In this document: piece by piece, positions 1 through 6,980 of the stretch | Numbering within the stretch: position 1 is the first letter of the stretch | Layout of the letters: the number at the start of each line of letters is the position of its first letter | Assembly (NCBI GenBank): GCA_910585645.1 | Contig: CAJUFP010000091.1 | Span: 1 to 20,884 of the forward strand | Length of the DNA stretch: 20,884 nt | Direction of reading: 5' to 3' | Source of the DNA: an uncultured Hungatella sp. | GTDB taxonomy: Bacteria > Bacillota > Clostridia > Lachnospirales > Lachnospiraceae | Translations under genes and position numbers: made by a program | The notes under the pieces: model-generated | The model's input: the letters and a program-made list of their open reading frames with translations, nothing else | The model's database searches: none | What the model was told of the DNA's origin: nothing

Positions 1-578
1 ATAAAGCTGCTCTTTTTGTCTGCTCTGAATCTGATACTTTCCTAAAGCATTATATAATTGGGATAACTTGCAGTATTTTGGTAGTGATAATAACCACTTT
101 TCTTCAATATAAATCAGAATACGAAAGAGTTATGTCTGAATTTACATCTATTTTACGTCAGTTGATTTTAAATCTGCTCGTTGCGCTTTCGTATCAAGAA
201 AAAGATGTAGATGAATGGTTATGTAAAGAGATAATTGATAAAATAAAAGAAGACTGTGATAAATTGAATCAGTTAAATAAATCGTTTTGCTGCTTTAACA
301 AAAAGCTTTATCAAAAATATGTTGAGTTAGTTAAAATAATTTATAAGTTATACATACCGATTTTAAGCAATTCAGATGATTCTTATTATGATATGTTGAA
401 AGAAAAAATAGATTACCCTACCTATATAGAGTTGGCTCAAAAATCTTATGAATTTATTGATGATGATGTTAATAAAAAAATGATAGATGAACTAATAGAG
501 GATGCTCAACAAACATTAGATAAGAAAAAGCAATTTAGTGAAACGCCTGAAAAAGATACCATGTCAACAAAAGGTTAA
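1..578 (+). CDS. Membrane protein of unknown function, C-terminal part (5' end outside window)
   Basis: The reading frame is open from position 3 to a TAA at 576-578 with no in-frame stop at the left edge, so this is the 3' end of a longer gene. The only in-window start candidates (TTG at 78, GTG at 84) have no ribosome binding site and lie inside a hydrophobic stretch, which argues against a start there. The visible part has one membrane segment (about residues 17-37 from the edge) followed by about 150 charged residues, rich in Lys, Asp, Glu, Ile and Tyr, probably helical and cytoplasmic. The Lys/Glu-rich tail ends near a hairpin at 612-649. Base composition is AT-rich, like the cargo genes at the right of the window and unlike the adjacent conjugation genes. 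I do not recognise the family. It may be the membrane-anchored part of another accessory or defence gene, but nothing visible shows that. Confidence 0.7.
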   Translation, partial: KAALFVCSESDTFLKHYIIGITCSILVVIITTFLQYKSEYERVMSEFTSILRQLILNLLVALSYQEKDVDEWLCKEIIDKIKEDCDKLNQLNKSFCCFNKKLYQKYVELVKIIYKLYIPILSNSDDSYYDMLKEKIDYPTYIELAQKSYEFIDDDVNKKMIDELIEDAQQTLDKKKQFSETPEKDTMSTKG

Positions 579-611
579 CATTTTATGATAGAAATAGGGA
601 ATTAAACAAAG

Positions 612-649
612 TATGGAGCCACAACCTTTAAAAGAGTTGTAGCTCCATA
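612..649. terminator. Hairpin between convergent genes, probable bidirectional terminator
   Basis: TATGGAGCCACAAC (612-625) pairs with GTTGTAGCTCCATA (636-649): a 14-bp stem with one mismatch and a 10-nt loop. It is followed on the plus strand by the T-rich TGTTTTAT and on the minus strand by ACTTTGTTTA. It lies in the 98-nt gap between the plus-strand gene ending at 578 and the minus-strand gene ending at 677, where a shared terminator is expected. Confidence 0.7.
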
Positions 650-676
650 TGTTTTATATCATATCTGCAAGAAATA

Positions 677-2275
677 TCACAGATTCTGCCGGATAATCCG
701 GGTAATGATCCCCACAGCCACGCCCCGTTCTTCATCAATCCGGGTGACGGCAAAGCTCACATCATCCTTCTTGCCGGGAGTCCGGTAGTCATAGCAGGAG
801 TGGGCCACAGCGTTCACGCCGTTGGACAGCCGGATATAAACCACGCCTTTATGTACGTCCGTGACCTTGCCGGCATACTTGCTCTGGATGCGGCATTTTT
901 TCAGGTTGTCATGGTTGGTGTTCTGGGATACGCTCTTGATGTCGGTCTTAATTCCCATATCCTCCAGGCTGTCACGGCGCACGTTCAGGATGCGCACAAG
1001 CACCTGGTCGCCCACGGAAAAACGCTCATGGGCATCCCCGATCCACTCCCAGGCCAGGTCGCGGGCCATGATGGAGCACTCCACTCCGAATACCTCCACC
1101 CGGATGACCTTCTCTGCCATGGCGATCACACGGGCCTGGGCAATACGCCCCTCGTAAATGCGGTACATGCCTGCCGCATCCGTATCCAGATAGAAGGTCT
1201 GCCGTTTCCTGAGCATGGCTTCCTTCCGGCTGGCGACCACGCTGCGGGTTTTGGAATCAATGCCCTTTACGATAAAGTCGATCTCCGCCCCCAGCATGTT
1301 GCCGAGGATCTTGTTTTGGCGCAGCATCAGCTCCGCATATTCCTGCCCGGAAGGGCTGCGGCCTACATTGATCATCATCTCCTTTAAGGGGATCACGATC
1401 CGGAAGCCCTTATAGTCTACGATGGTGATGGTCTTGCCGTTGTCCGTCTGCTCGATCCCGCCAAGCTGCCCGGTAAGGATACGTCTGGTACGGTAGGCAT
1501 TGTGGATCTCATGCCAGATGGCGTCCCCGCGGGATTCTTCCGTCTCCACTTCCCCGCGCACCTCCAGTGTCAGTACCGGGGCCTCCTCTTTCCTGCCCCT
1601 GGCGGCGGTACGGCGGGAGGGAGATGCCGCAGGGGGAACCGCAGTTCCGGCTGTGCCTTCAGCGGAGGGGAAAGGCGCATCTTCCAGACCGGCTCCAGTG
1701 GGTTCTGTTTCTTCCTGGGGAATGGTTTCTTCCGCTTTCTCTGTGGTATCATCGGCCAGCGTGCTCTTATCGGTATCAGCATTGGCCGCCAGGGGATCGG
1801 GCACGCTGTCAGCTGCGTATTCCATGCCCTCCGGCGTTTCCGTTTCTGCTTTCTGTGCTTCCCCGTCCGTTTCTGCGGAGGATTCCTCTTTCTTTCTGCG
1901 GGTAGTGCGTCTGGTCTTTGCAGAGGCGCTGCCTGTTTCCGATAAAGCTGTCTGTTCCGGCTGTGCTTCCTCGGGAACATCGTTTTCTCCGTCAGCGTCA
2001 TGCGTGGTGCCCTCGGAACCTTCCGGCTCCTCCCCAAAGATTTCTTTCTCTGTAAGTTCCGGGAGATCCCCCTCTGCCAGATCCGGTGCGGCAGCCGGTT
2101 CCTGGTCCATGCTGCCAAGCAGCTCATTTAAGTCCATGCCGTCCCCGTCCGCTTCAGGCGGTGTGCGCTCTCCCTCTCCAGGGAAGGCCACGGCCTCTGC
2201 GCCCGTTCCGTCCAAAGGGTTGTTTCCTTCCATAGAAGGATTTTCCAGTTCCATAAGTTCTTTTTTTCTTGCCAT
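677..2275 (-). CDS. Acidic protein with three S1-like RNA-binding folds, last gene of the conjugation operon
   Basis: The start is set at the ATG ending at 2275 (MARKKELMEL, 532 aa) because GGAGG lies 8 nt upstream; an upstream extension to 2344 has no such site. Residues about 20-235 are low-complexity, rich in Glu, Ala, Thr and Pro, with a basic patch (KTRRTTRRKK) near 120-129; this part is probably disordered. The C-terminal half has three beta-rich repeats that look like S1/OB folds: about 265-350, 373-440 and 465-528. The last two show the usual pattern of G-V-V-x-V followed by a GD/GKKDDV turn. S1 folds bind single-stranded nucleic acid. Similar S1-domain proteins occur in Firmicutes conjugative elements, but their role is not established to my knowledge; binding transferred single-stranded DNA or element mRNA is inference. 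It is 70 nt downstream of the VirD4 gene and ends at a terminator-like hairpin. Confidence 0.75.
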   Translation of the reverse strand: MARKKELMELENPSMEGNNPLDGTGAEAVAFPGEGERTPPEADGDGMDLNELLGSMDQEPAAAPDLAEGDLPELTEKEIFGEEPEGSEGTTHDADGENDVPEEAQPEQTALSETGSASAKTRRTTRRKKEESSAETDGEAQKAETETPEGMEYAADSVPDPLAANADTDKSTLADDTTEKAEETIPQEETEPTGAGLEDAPFPSAEGTAGTAVPPAASPSRRTAARGRKEEAPVLTLEVRGEVETEESRGDAIWHEIHNAYRTRRILTGQLGGIEQTDNGKTITIVDYKGFRIVIPLKEMMINVGRSPSGQEYAELMLRQNKILGNMLGAEIDFIVKGIDSKTRSVVASRKEAMLRKRQTFYLDTDAAGMYRIYEGRIAQARVIAMAEKVIRVEVFGVECSIMARDLAWEWIGDAHERFSVGDQVLVRILNVRRDSLEDMGIKTDIKSVSQNTNHDNLKKCRIQSKYAGKVTDVHKGVVYIRLSNGVNAVAHSCYDYRTPGKKDDVSFAVTRIDEERGVAVGIITRIIRQNL

Positions 2276-2345
2276 GTGTTTACCTCCATAGTGTTGTTGT
2301 TCTATTTCACAGCCCCAGAACGGGCCGTTCCATAGCAGTTGCATT

Positions 2346-4343
2346 TCAGGACATGATGGAATCCTTGTCCGCAGATACGATCCCGGCAGGGGCAGCCTTT
2401 CCCGGTCCGGATGCCGGAGGGGATGGCGTTTTCTGCTTTGCGCCAGGTGCCGGTGCCTTCACCGCCCCTTTCGCCGCAGGCTTTGTCCCTGCTTTTGGGG
2501 CAGGTTTAGATGCTGTTTTCGCTGTCTGTTTTGGCGCCTGCTTTTGCGGAGCCGGCTTCGCTGGTTGCGGTGTAGCAGCGGCTTCCATTTCCAGGCGCCT
2601 CCACTCCGGGATGTGGGCGGATGCCTTGCAGGAGCGCAGCAGGGGGTATTCCGGGTGTTTGGAATAATCCATCTTGTCCACCTTTAAGGTTTTCTTTCCC
2701 CGGATGATGACCAGCGCCTCGTCAATGGGCAGGCGCAGAACTTCGTCCGGTGTCAGCACGGGGCGCTTCCCCACGCCGCTGGTCTCCCGGTATTCCGGCG
2801 TGTAGTTGGAGATCCGCCAGGTGCCTAACTGTTTGGACTTGCTGGAGACCGCCACGCTGGCAAGCCCGGTGCGGGAGGAGACAAACTCCGCCGTCAGGGG
2901 ATCGGTACAGCCTAAAAAGAACTGGACGTCACAATTCCCCAGGATTTCCTGCCAGAGATTTAAGGGATACCGGTTCTGCAGCCCGGCAAGGTTCTGGAAC
3001 ACGCAGGACATGGAGATGTTCCGGGAGCGGATCACGCTCAGGCGCCGGGAAAGGTCCGGGATGGTGCCGCAGGCGGTCAGTTCCTCCCCTAAGACATGGA
3101 CGGGCACGGGGAGCCGGCCGCCCTCACAGTTCTTGTCCGCATAACGTACTAACTTGATGAACACAAAGGACAAAAACAGGGATGCCAGGAAGTCAAAGGT
3201 GCTGTCCTGGTCGCTGGTTACGAGGAAATAGGCGCAGGGCTCCTGGCCCAGTAATTTCAGGTCGATCTCATCCCGCGCGGTGATCTTCTTGATCAGCTCC
3301 GACTGGAACACCTGCAGGCGGCTCCCCAGGCCGATGATGACGCCGCTCCGCACGGAATCGGATGCCTGCTTAAAAAGGCTGTAAGGCGCCTTTGCCGGAT
3401 GGTTGATGGGCAGCACTTCAAACAGGCTGTTCAGGGCGGTTTCCGAGTTTAAGGTGATGAGCTGGTAGACCTGCCCCATGTTCCGGTTCTCCGGGGGATA
3501 GCCCTTATCCACATACAGCACCAGCGCTTTTAACAGGTTCATTTCTGCGGAATCCCAGAAATGGTCCCCTTTGCCGCCGCCCGTGGTATTTTTGATGATG
3601 ACGTCCACGAAAAGCTGCGCCATCAGTTCCTGCCCCTCCACTTCACTGAGGCAGTTCCAGGAATCCGAGTTTTCCGGATTGACCAGGTTGAACACACGGA
3701 CCGTATAGCCTTTGTCGCGCAGGTATTCGCTGGCCTTTTCGTACAGCTCCGATTTCGGGTCGCAGATGACCAGGGATTCCCCGCGGGATACCCCCTGTAA
3801 AATCCGGTTCATGCAGAAGGAGCGTGTCTTCATGGAGCCGCTGGCGCCGTAGACTGCCAGGTTGCTGTTGAGCCGGGTTTTCTCCGGCACGCAGACCGCC
3901 TTCCTGTCAAGCATCCCCAGGACGATCCCCTGATACCGGCGCAGGTCAGCCACCAGTTCCAGGACGCCAGCCATCTCCTTCCGGCTCATCCAGCCGGAGG
4001 TGCCGTAGGTTCCTTTGGCGGAGTAGGTGAAATTCCGGTCCTCGTCATATTCCCCGGTATCGCTGTACCCGATCCGCATGACGAAAAGGAGCAGCACGGC
4101 CAGCAGCCCGATACAGATAAATATCCCGTAGATCCCGTATGGCGGATGAACCGCCGCGCGGAGGCAGGCGGACAGGCCGGGGGATGCGGGCAGGGGGGAA
4201 GTGCCGTCCCCCGGATAGCCGCCCCCCTGTTTCCAGAGGGCGTAGTTGCCGATGAACTGCCCCAGGTAGCCGCCCGCATACAGGACGGCAAGGATGGCGA
4301 TTGGGGCAGTCACCAGCCCTTTCAGTAATTTTTTCTTGTCTAT
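2346..4343 (-). CDS. VirD4/TraG-type coupling protein (T4SS ATPase)
   Basis: The coupling ATPase brings the relaxase-DNA complex to the inner-membrane mating channel. Numbering from the GTG at 4313 (655 aa), it has two N-terminal membrane segments (about 3-24 and 60-80), a Walker A GASGSMKT (156-163), the family motif ICDPKSELYEK (183-193), and a conserved C-terminal half with RRLSVIRSRNISMSCVFQNL (423-442) and GNCDVQFFLGCTDPLTAEF. The usual second Walker B Asp-Glu (LDEF in relatives) reads LGEELTACG here (408-416), so the Asp position is Gly. The last about 75 residues are a Lys/Ala/Pro-rich tail. The gene is drawn from an ATA codon at 4341-4343, overlapping the upstream gene's TAG, because AAAGGAGGT sits 8 nt before it; the GTG at 4313 has only an AAAGGG 3 nt away. 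Homologues resemble the VirD4-like proteins of C. difficile CTn elements. Family confidence is high; start confidence is moderate. Confidence 0.9.
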   Translation of the reverse strand: MDKKKLLKGLVTAPIAILAVLYAGGYLGQFIGNYALWKQGGGYPGDGTSPLPASPGLSACLRAAVHPPYGIYGIFICIGLLAVLLLFVMRIGYSDTGEYDEDRNFTYSAKGTYGTSGWMSRKEMAGVLELVADLRRYQGIVLGMLDRKAVCVPEKTRLNSNLAVYGASGSMKTRSFCMNRILQGVSRGESLVICDPKSELYEKASEYLRDKGYTVRVFNLVNPENSDSWNCLSEVEGQELMAQLFVDVIIKNTTGGGKGDHFWDSAEMNLLKALVLYVDKGYPPENRNMGQVYQLITLNSETALNSLFEVLPINHPAKAPYSLFKQASDSVRSGVIIGLGSRLQVFQSELIKKITARDEIDLKLLGQEPCAYFLVTSDQDSTFDFLASLFLSFVFIKLVRYADKNCEGGRLPVPVHVLGEELTACGTIPDLSRRLSVIRSRNISMSCVFQNLAGLQNRYPLNLWQEILGNCDVQFFLGCTDPLTAEFVSSRTGLASVAVSSKSKQLGTWRISNYTPEYRETSGVGKRPVLTPDEVLRLPIDEALVIIRGKKTLKVDKMDYSKHPEYPLLRSCKASAHIPEWRRLEMEAAATPQPAKPAPQKQAPKQTAKTASKPAPKAGTKPAAKGAVKAPAPGAKQKTPSPPASGPGKAAPAGIVSADKDSIMS

Positions 4344-5461
4344 GGGAAAAACCTCCTTTCAAATTTTTCAAAGCTGATGGTGGAAAACTCCACCTGTCTG
4401 CCGCAGAAGCGGTGGAGAACTTCTTTCTGGAAGTCAAAACAGACCAGGGTTCCCGTCCGTTCCTGCAGCTGGAGCGCCGTGTGGAAACGGTTGATGCGGG
4501 GGATGTCCAGGAAATAGCCGAACAGCACCGGGCTGCCGTCCCCGTCCAGGGCGTCATGTTCTATGGGAAGCCCTGCGTCCTTTGGGGAAAGCCCCTGCAT
4601 CAGCATGCGGTCAAGCTCCGTTATTTTTTCCGGGCTGCACAAAAGTTTCAGCAGCGTATCCCCGTAATGGTCATTGGTCAGGTAATAAAAATGTTCATAA
4701 TTGCCATCCAGAAGGAAGAAACAGCGGGTATGGCTGTCACTCTCTGACATGATCTGGTAGAAAGGTTCCAGCGTGTCGCCAAACAGCAGGCCGGCAGCCT
4801 CCGTCCGGGCATACTGGAAGACCATCCGCTGGTGGCAGAGGACCATTTTCAGGAGAACCTGCGCCCGCTGTTCTGCCCGGTAGTCCCATTTTGCTGTATA
4901 TAGTCCGCTGTTATAGGTAAGGAAGATGCCGGACGGGGTAAGGAGCACGCCAATCATCCGGGAGCTTCGGATCTTTACCATATCGATCCCCATTTCTTTG
5001 ATTTCACGGGAGCCATAAAAAGCAGGGGATTTCAGGACAGGCAACGGAACAGCCTCCGGTAAAAAAACAGGGGGCTTTTCATCACGGAAAACTGCGGCAC
5101 CTGCGTTCAGCATGGCGGCATAGGTCTCCGCTGCCCGGTGCAGCCGTAACCTTCTCGTTACCTCGCTTCTGATCCGGTTGGTATCCGTGTCCCCGGTAAG
5201 GTAAAAAGCAAACCGGTCGGGGTTCTCTGCCAGGAGCCTGCCTTTTGCTTTCCGCCCCAGCCGGAAACCACGCAGCCTGTCTTTGTAGAACACCCGGAGC
5301 AGCCCCTCCTTTTTCAGCGAAGTTATGACCGCCTCCTTATAACTGGAACTGCCGGGGATGCGGGGGAGGAGGCTGGACGGGAACTCGCCGCAGATGGCGG
5401 CCAGTTCGAGCAGGCAAAAGCCTAATGTGTCCTGTCTGGGGAATGTACCCTTATCGGACAT
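4340..5461 (-). CDS. Conjugative-element protein with N-terminal winged helix, function unknown
   Basis: This 373-residue protein is encoded directly upstream of VirD4; its TAG overlaps the likely VirD4 start. The ATG at 5461 is preceded by AAAGGAGGTGATC, nearly a full match to the 16S 3' end. Residues about 13-76 have the pattern of a winged helix-turn-helix: LLELAAICGEF, then a helix ending SLKKEGLLRVFYKD and a wing LRGFRLGRKAKG. This arrangement resembles the N-terminus of replication-relaxation type proteins of Gram-positive mobile elements, but I cannot show the rest matches. The central and C-terminal parts are mixed alpha/beta with no motif I recognise and no membrane segment. Position next to the coupling protein suggests a role in DNA processing or in regulating transfer; this is inference. 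Base composition matches the rest of the operon. Confidence 0.7.
   Translation of the reverse strand: MSDKGTFPRQDTLGFCLLELAAICGEFPSSLLPRIPGSSSYKEAVITSLKKEGLLRVFYKDRLRGFRLGRKAKGRLLAENPDRFAFYLTGDTDTNRIRSEVTRRLRLHRAAETYAAMLNAGAAVFRDEKPPVFLPEAVPLPVLKSPAFYGSREIKEMGIDMVKIRSSRMIGVLLTPSGIFLTYNSGLYTAKWDYRAEQRAQVLLKMVLCHQRMVFQYARTEAAGLLFGDTLEPFYQIMSESDSHTRCFFLLDGNYEHFYYLTNDHYGDTLLKLLCSPEKITELDRMLMQGLSPKDAGLPIEHDALDGDGSPVLFGYFLDIPRINRFHTALQLQERTGTLVCFDFQKEVLHRFCGRQVEFSTISFEKFERRFFP
4341..4359 (-). promoter_or_regulatory. Ribosome binding site pointing to an ATA start for VirD4
   Basis: The minus strand reads AAAGGAGGTTTTTCCCATAG. GGAGG (4352-4356) is exactly 8 nt from the ATA codon, whose last two bases are shared with the TAG stop of the upstream gene (4340-4342). 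In-frame residues after ATA are DKKKLLKGL, a typical short basic N-terminus before the first membrane segment. ATA is a rare start in bacteria, so this is either unusual initiation or a former ATG. Confidence 0.5.
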
Positions 5462-5605
5462 AAAAAGATCACCTCCTTTTCCGGTTTTGTACCGGGGCGG
5501 CTAAAGACTTCGGTAAATAAAACTTTGTCAGCCGCAGATAAAGTCCAATAAATACAATATTTTTTCCCATTCTGGCCGTATGGGGTGAAAATGGCGCCAA
5601 AACCA
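5462..5605 (-). other. Intergenic leader with several small hairpins
   Basis: The 144-nt gap upstream of the winged-helix gene holds several inverted repeats on the operon strand: CCGGT/ACCGG at 5481-5495, directly before the ribosome binding site; GCGGCT/AGCCGC at 5497-5502 and 5530-5535; and a weaker CCCAT/ATGGG pair near 5567-5585. The first lies where it could affect access to the ribosome binding site. I see no convincing promoter and no gene here. Confidence 0.4.
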
Positions 5606-6268
5606 TTAAAAATCCGATATGGATTTCAGCTCCTTTTCCCGTCCGGAGAGCCATCCTGCAAAGCGGCTTTTCTCCATGATATAGATACGGGTGCCGTCCT
5701 TATCCCCAAGCTCCGTGGTATTGTAGGCGTCACATAAAAGCCCGCTGTCATCCGCCATTACATACAGGGCGATGGTGTCCAGGATCTGCTTCTGTTGCAG
5801 GTTGTCATAGTCCAGCAGGCACCAGTCCGGCAGTTCATGGTCATATACATGGGAGATGCAGACCACACATTCCCGGAAGTGTGGCATAGGGTGTTCTTTT
5901 GCATACTGTCCCAGTGTTGCGTGGAGCGGATCAAGCAGGAACAGGCTGCTCTGGCGCATTTTTTTCTTTGGGAGCAGCCGTGGAAGGGCTACCTCCAGGA
6001 TGCCGTTTTCATAGCTGATCTCAATGCCATGCACTTCCCCGGCTTTCACAAGGTACTCTGCCTTGGGGACAGAGGTGGAAGCGTAAAGGAGATTTCTGAG
6101 CTGGCAGGCAATCCCTTCTGCTCTTAAAGCGGCTTCGGTTGACATGGTTTCATAGTTTTCGGGATACCTCTGGATATCCAGGGAATCCATGGCGCAGATG
6201 TTGTTGTTCAGCCGTGACAGGTTGTTCTGGATATCTGCGATCCGGCGTGAGATAATCTTTCGGTCCAA
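5606..6268 (-). CDS. DUF6100-like conserved protein of conjugative elements
   Basis: The gene encodes 220 residues. The start is a TTG at 6266-6268 with AAAGGAGGG 7 nt upstream, a clear ribosome binding site. The sequence resembles, from memory, the DUF6100 family found beside T4SS genes in Lachnospiraceae and Oscillospiraceae: N-terminal MDRKIISRRIADIQNNL, a middle block with PKAEYLVKAGEVHGIEI and LPRLLPKKKMRQSSLFLLDP, and a C-terminal block with LLCDAYNTTELGDKDGT. There is no signal peptide, membrane segment or recognisable catalytic motif. The N-terminus is helical and possibly a short coiled coil; the C-terminal two thirds look alpha/beta. Function is unknown; conserved placement between VirB4 and VirD4 suggests an accessory transfer role. 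The 67-nt gap upstream contains only a GCCCTG/CAGGGC hairpin. Confidence 0.7.
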   Translation of the reverse strand: MDRKIISRRIADIQNNLSRLNNNICAMDSLDIQRYPENYETMSTEAALRAEGIACQLRNLLYASTSVPKAEYLVKAGEVHGIEISYENGILEVALPRLLPKKKMRQSSLFLLDPLHATLGQYAKEHPMPHFRECVVCISHVYDHELPDWCLLDYDNLQQKQILDTIALYVMADDSGLLCDAYNTTELGDKDGTRIYIMEKSRFAGWLSGREKELKSISDF

Positions 6269-6335
6269 TTACATCCCTCCTTTGGATGTTGTAATATAGC
6301 TGCCCTGCATCATGGCGGTCAGGGCAAAGATTGTT

Positions 6336-6980
6336 TTATGTTGATTTTTTGTAGTAGCTTACATTCCCGCTGCCATCCACGGTACAGAATCCGGTTATCC
6401 CCGGAAATTCCAGCAGGGGGATCTGCCCCGGCTCATCCACCAGCACGATACGGCGGCCGCCGCTGTCACGGCTCTGGCGCAGGGCGTGGGTGACAAGGGC
6501 CTCCTGCCCGGCAGCGGCATGGACGATCTCATACAGTTCGCCACCGGAGAAAAAGGCAATCTTTACGGGGAACTCACTGCACGAGTGGTAGTCCGCCCTG
6601 TCGATAAAATCAAGCAGTACCCATGCCGCCCGCACCATGCCGGGATCGGATTCTTCTTTATCCGTCCGGTAAGGGAAGTATCCCCCGGTGTCTGCCTGCC
6701 GGGTGCGTCCCTGCCTGGCCAGGTGGGAGAGCAGGTTTCTGGTGACATCCTCCCGGCCAGGGTAGAACCGGCATAATTGTTTTTCTGTCAGCCCCGGATA
6801 CATGGATATGATCCGGAGCAGTTCCGTGGCTTCCCCGCCATACAGGTCTGCCCTGGTCTTCACTGGCGCCACCTTCCTTTCTGTGAATGCGTAATCTGTG
6901 CGTATAACGGACGTATGGGAAAAGGGATTGCGTAATCTATGCGTATACGGTGCGTAATCCGTTCCATTATCCGGCTTCAC
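6336..6980 (-). CDS. DUF5697-like conserved protein of conjugative elements
   Basis: The gene encodes 214 residues. The only usable start is a GTG at 6978-6980, overlapping the end of the VirB4 gene by 14 nt, so translation is probably coupled; no strong ribosome binding site is seen. From about residue 27 (RTDYAFTERKVAPVKTRADL) the protein resembles what I recall as DUF5697, with a helical block LLRIISMYPGLTEKQLCRFY that could be a helix-turn-helix, AAWVLLDFIDRADYHS, and an alpha/beta C-terminus with RRIVLVDEPGQIPLL and GFCTVDGSGNVSYYK. The first 26 residues are unusual: TDYA occurs twice, because the DNA there carries the repeat listed at 6888-6960. Function is unknown; genomic position links it to transfer. 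Confidence 0.7.
   Translation of the reverse strand: MKPDNGTDYAPYTHRLRNPFSHTSVIRTDYAFTERKVAPVKTRADLYGGEATELLRIISMYPGLTEKQLCRFYPGREDVTRNLLSHLARQGRTRQADTGGYFPYRTDKEESDPGMVRAAWVLLDFIDRADYHSCSEFPVKIAFFSGGELYEIVHAAAGQEALVTHALRQSRDSGGRRIVLVDEPGQIPLLEFPGITGFCTVDGSGNVSYYKKST
6888..6960 (-). repeat. Short direct repeats inside the 5' end of the DUF5697-like gene
   Basis: On the plus strand TGCGTAATCTGTGCGTATAA (6888-6907, followed by CGG) is nearly repeated as TGCGTAATCTATGCGTATAC (6929-6948, followed by GG), and TGCGTAATCC follows at 6951-6960. The core TGCGTAATC occurs three times at spacings of 41 and 22 bp. The repeats encode the two TDYA motifs of the overlapping protein. They may be a local duplication or a binding site lying within coding sequence. 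Confidence 0.55.

Noticed and set aside
800..1387. Plus-strand open frames opposite the S1, VirD4 and VirB4 genes (also 1500-2291, 2269-2667, 8326-9261)
   Set aside because: They are antisense to clear coding genes in GC-rich DNA, have low-complexity or shadow-type composition, and lack ribosome binding sites.
5469..5654. Small minus-strand frame of 61 codons across the end of the DUF6100-like gene
   Set aside because: It overlaps a supported gene in another frame, no ribosome binding site is evident, and its region is a hairpin-rich gap.
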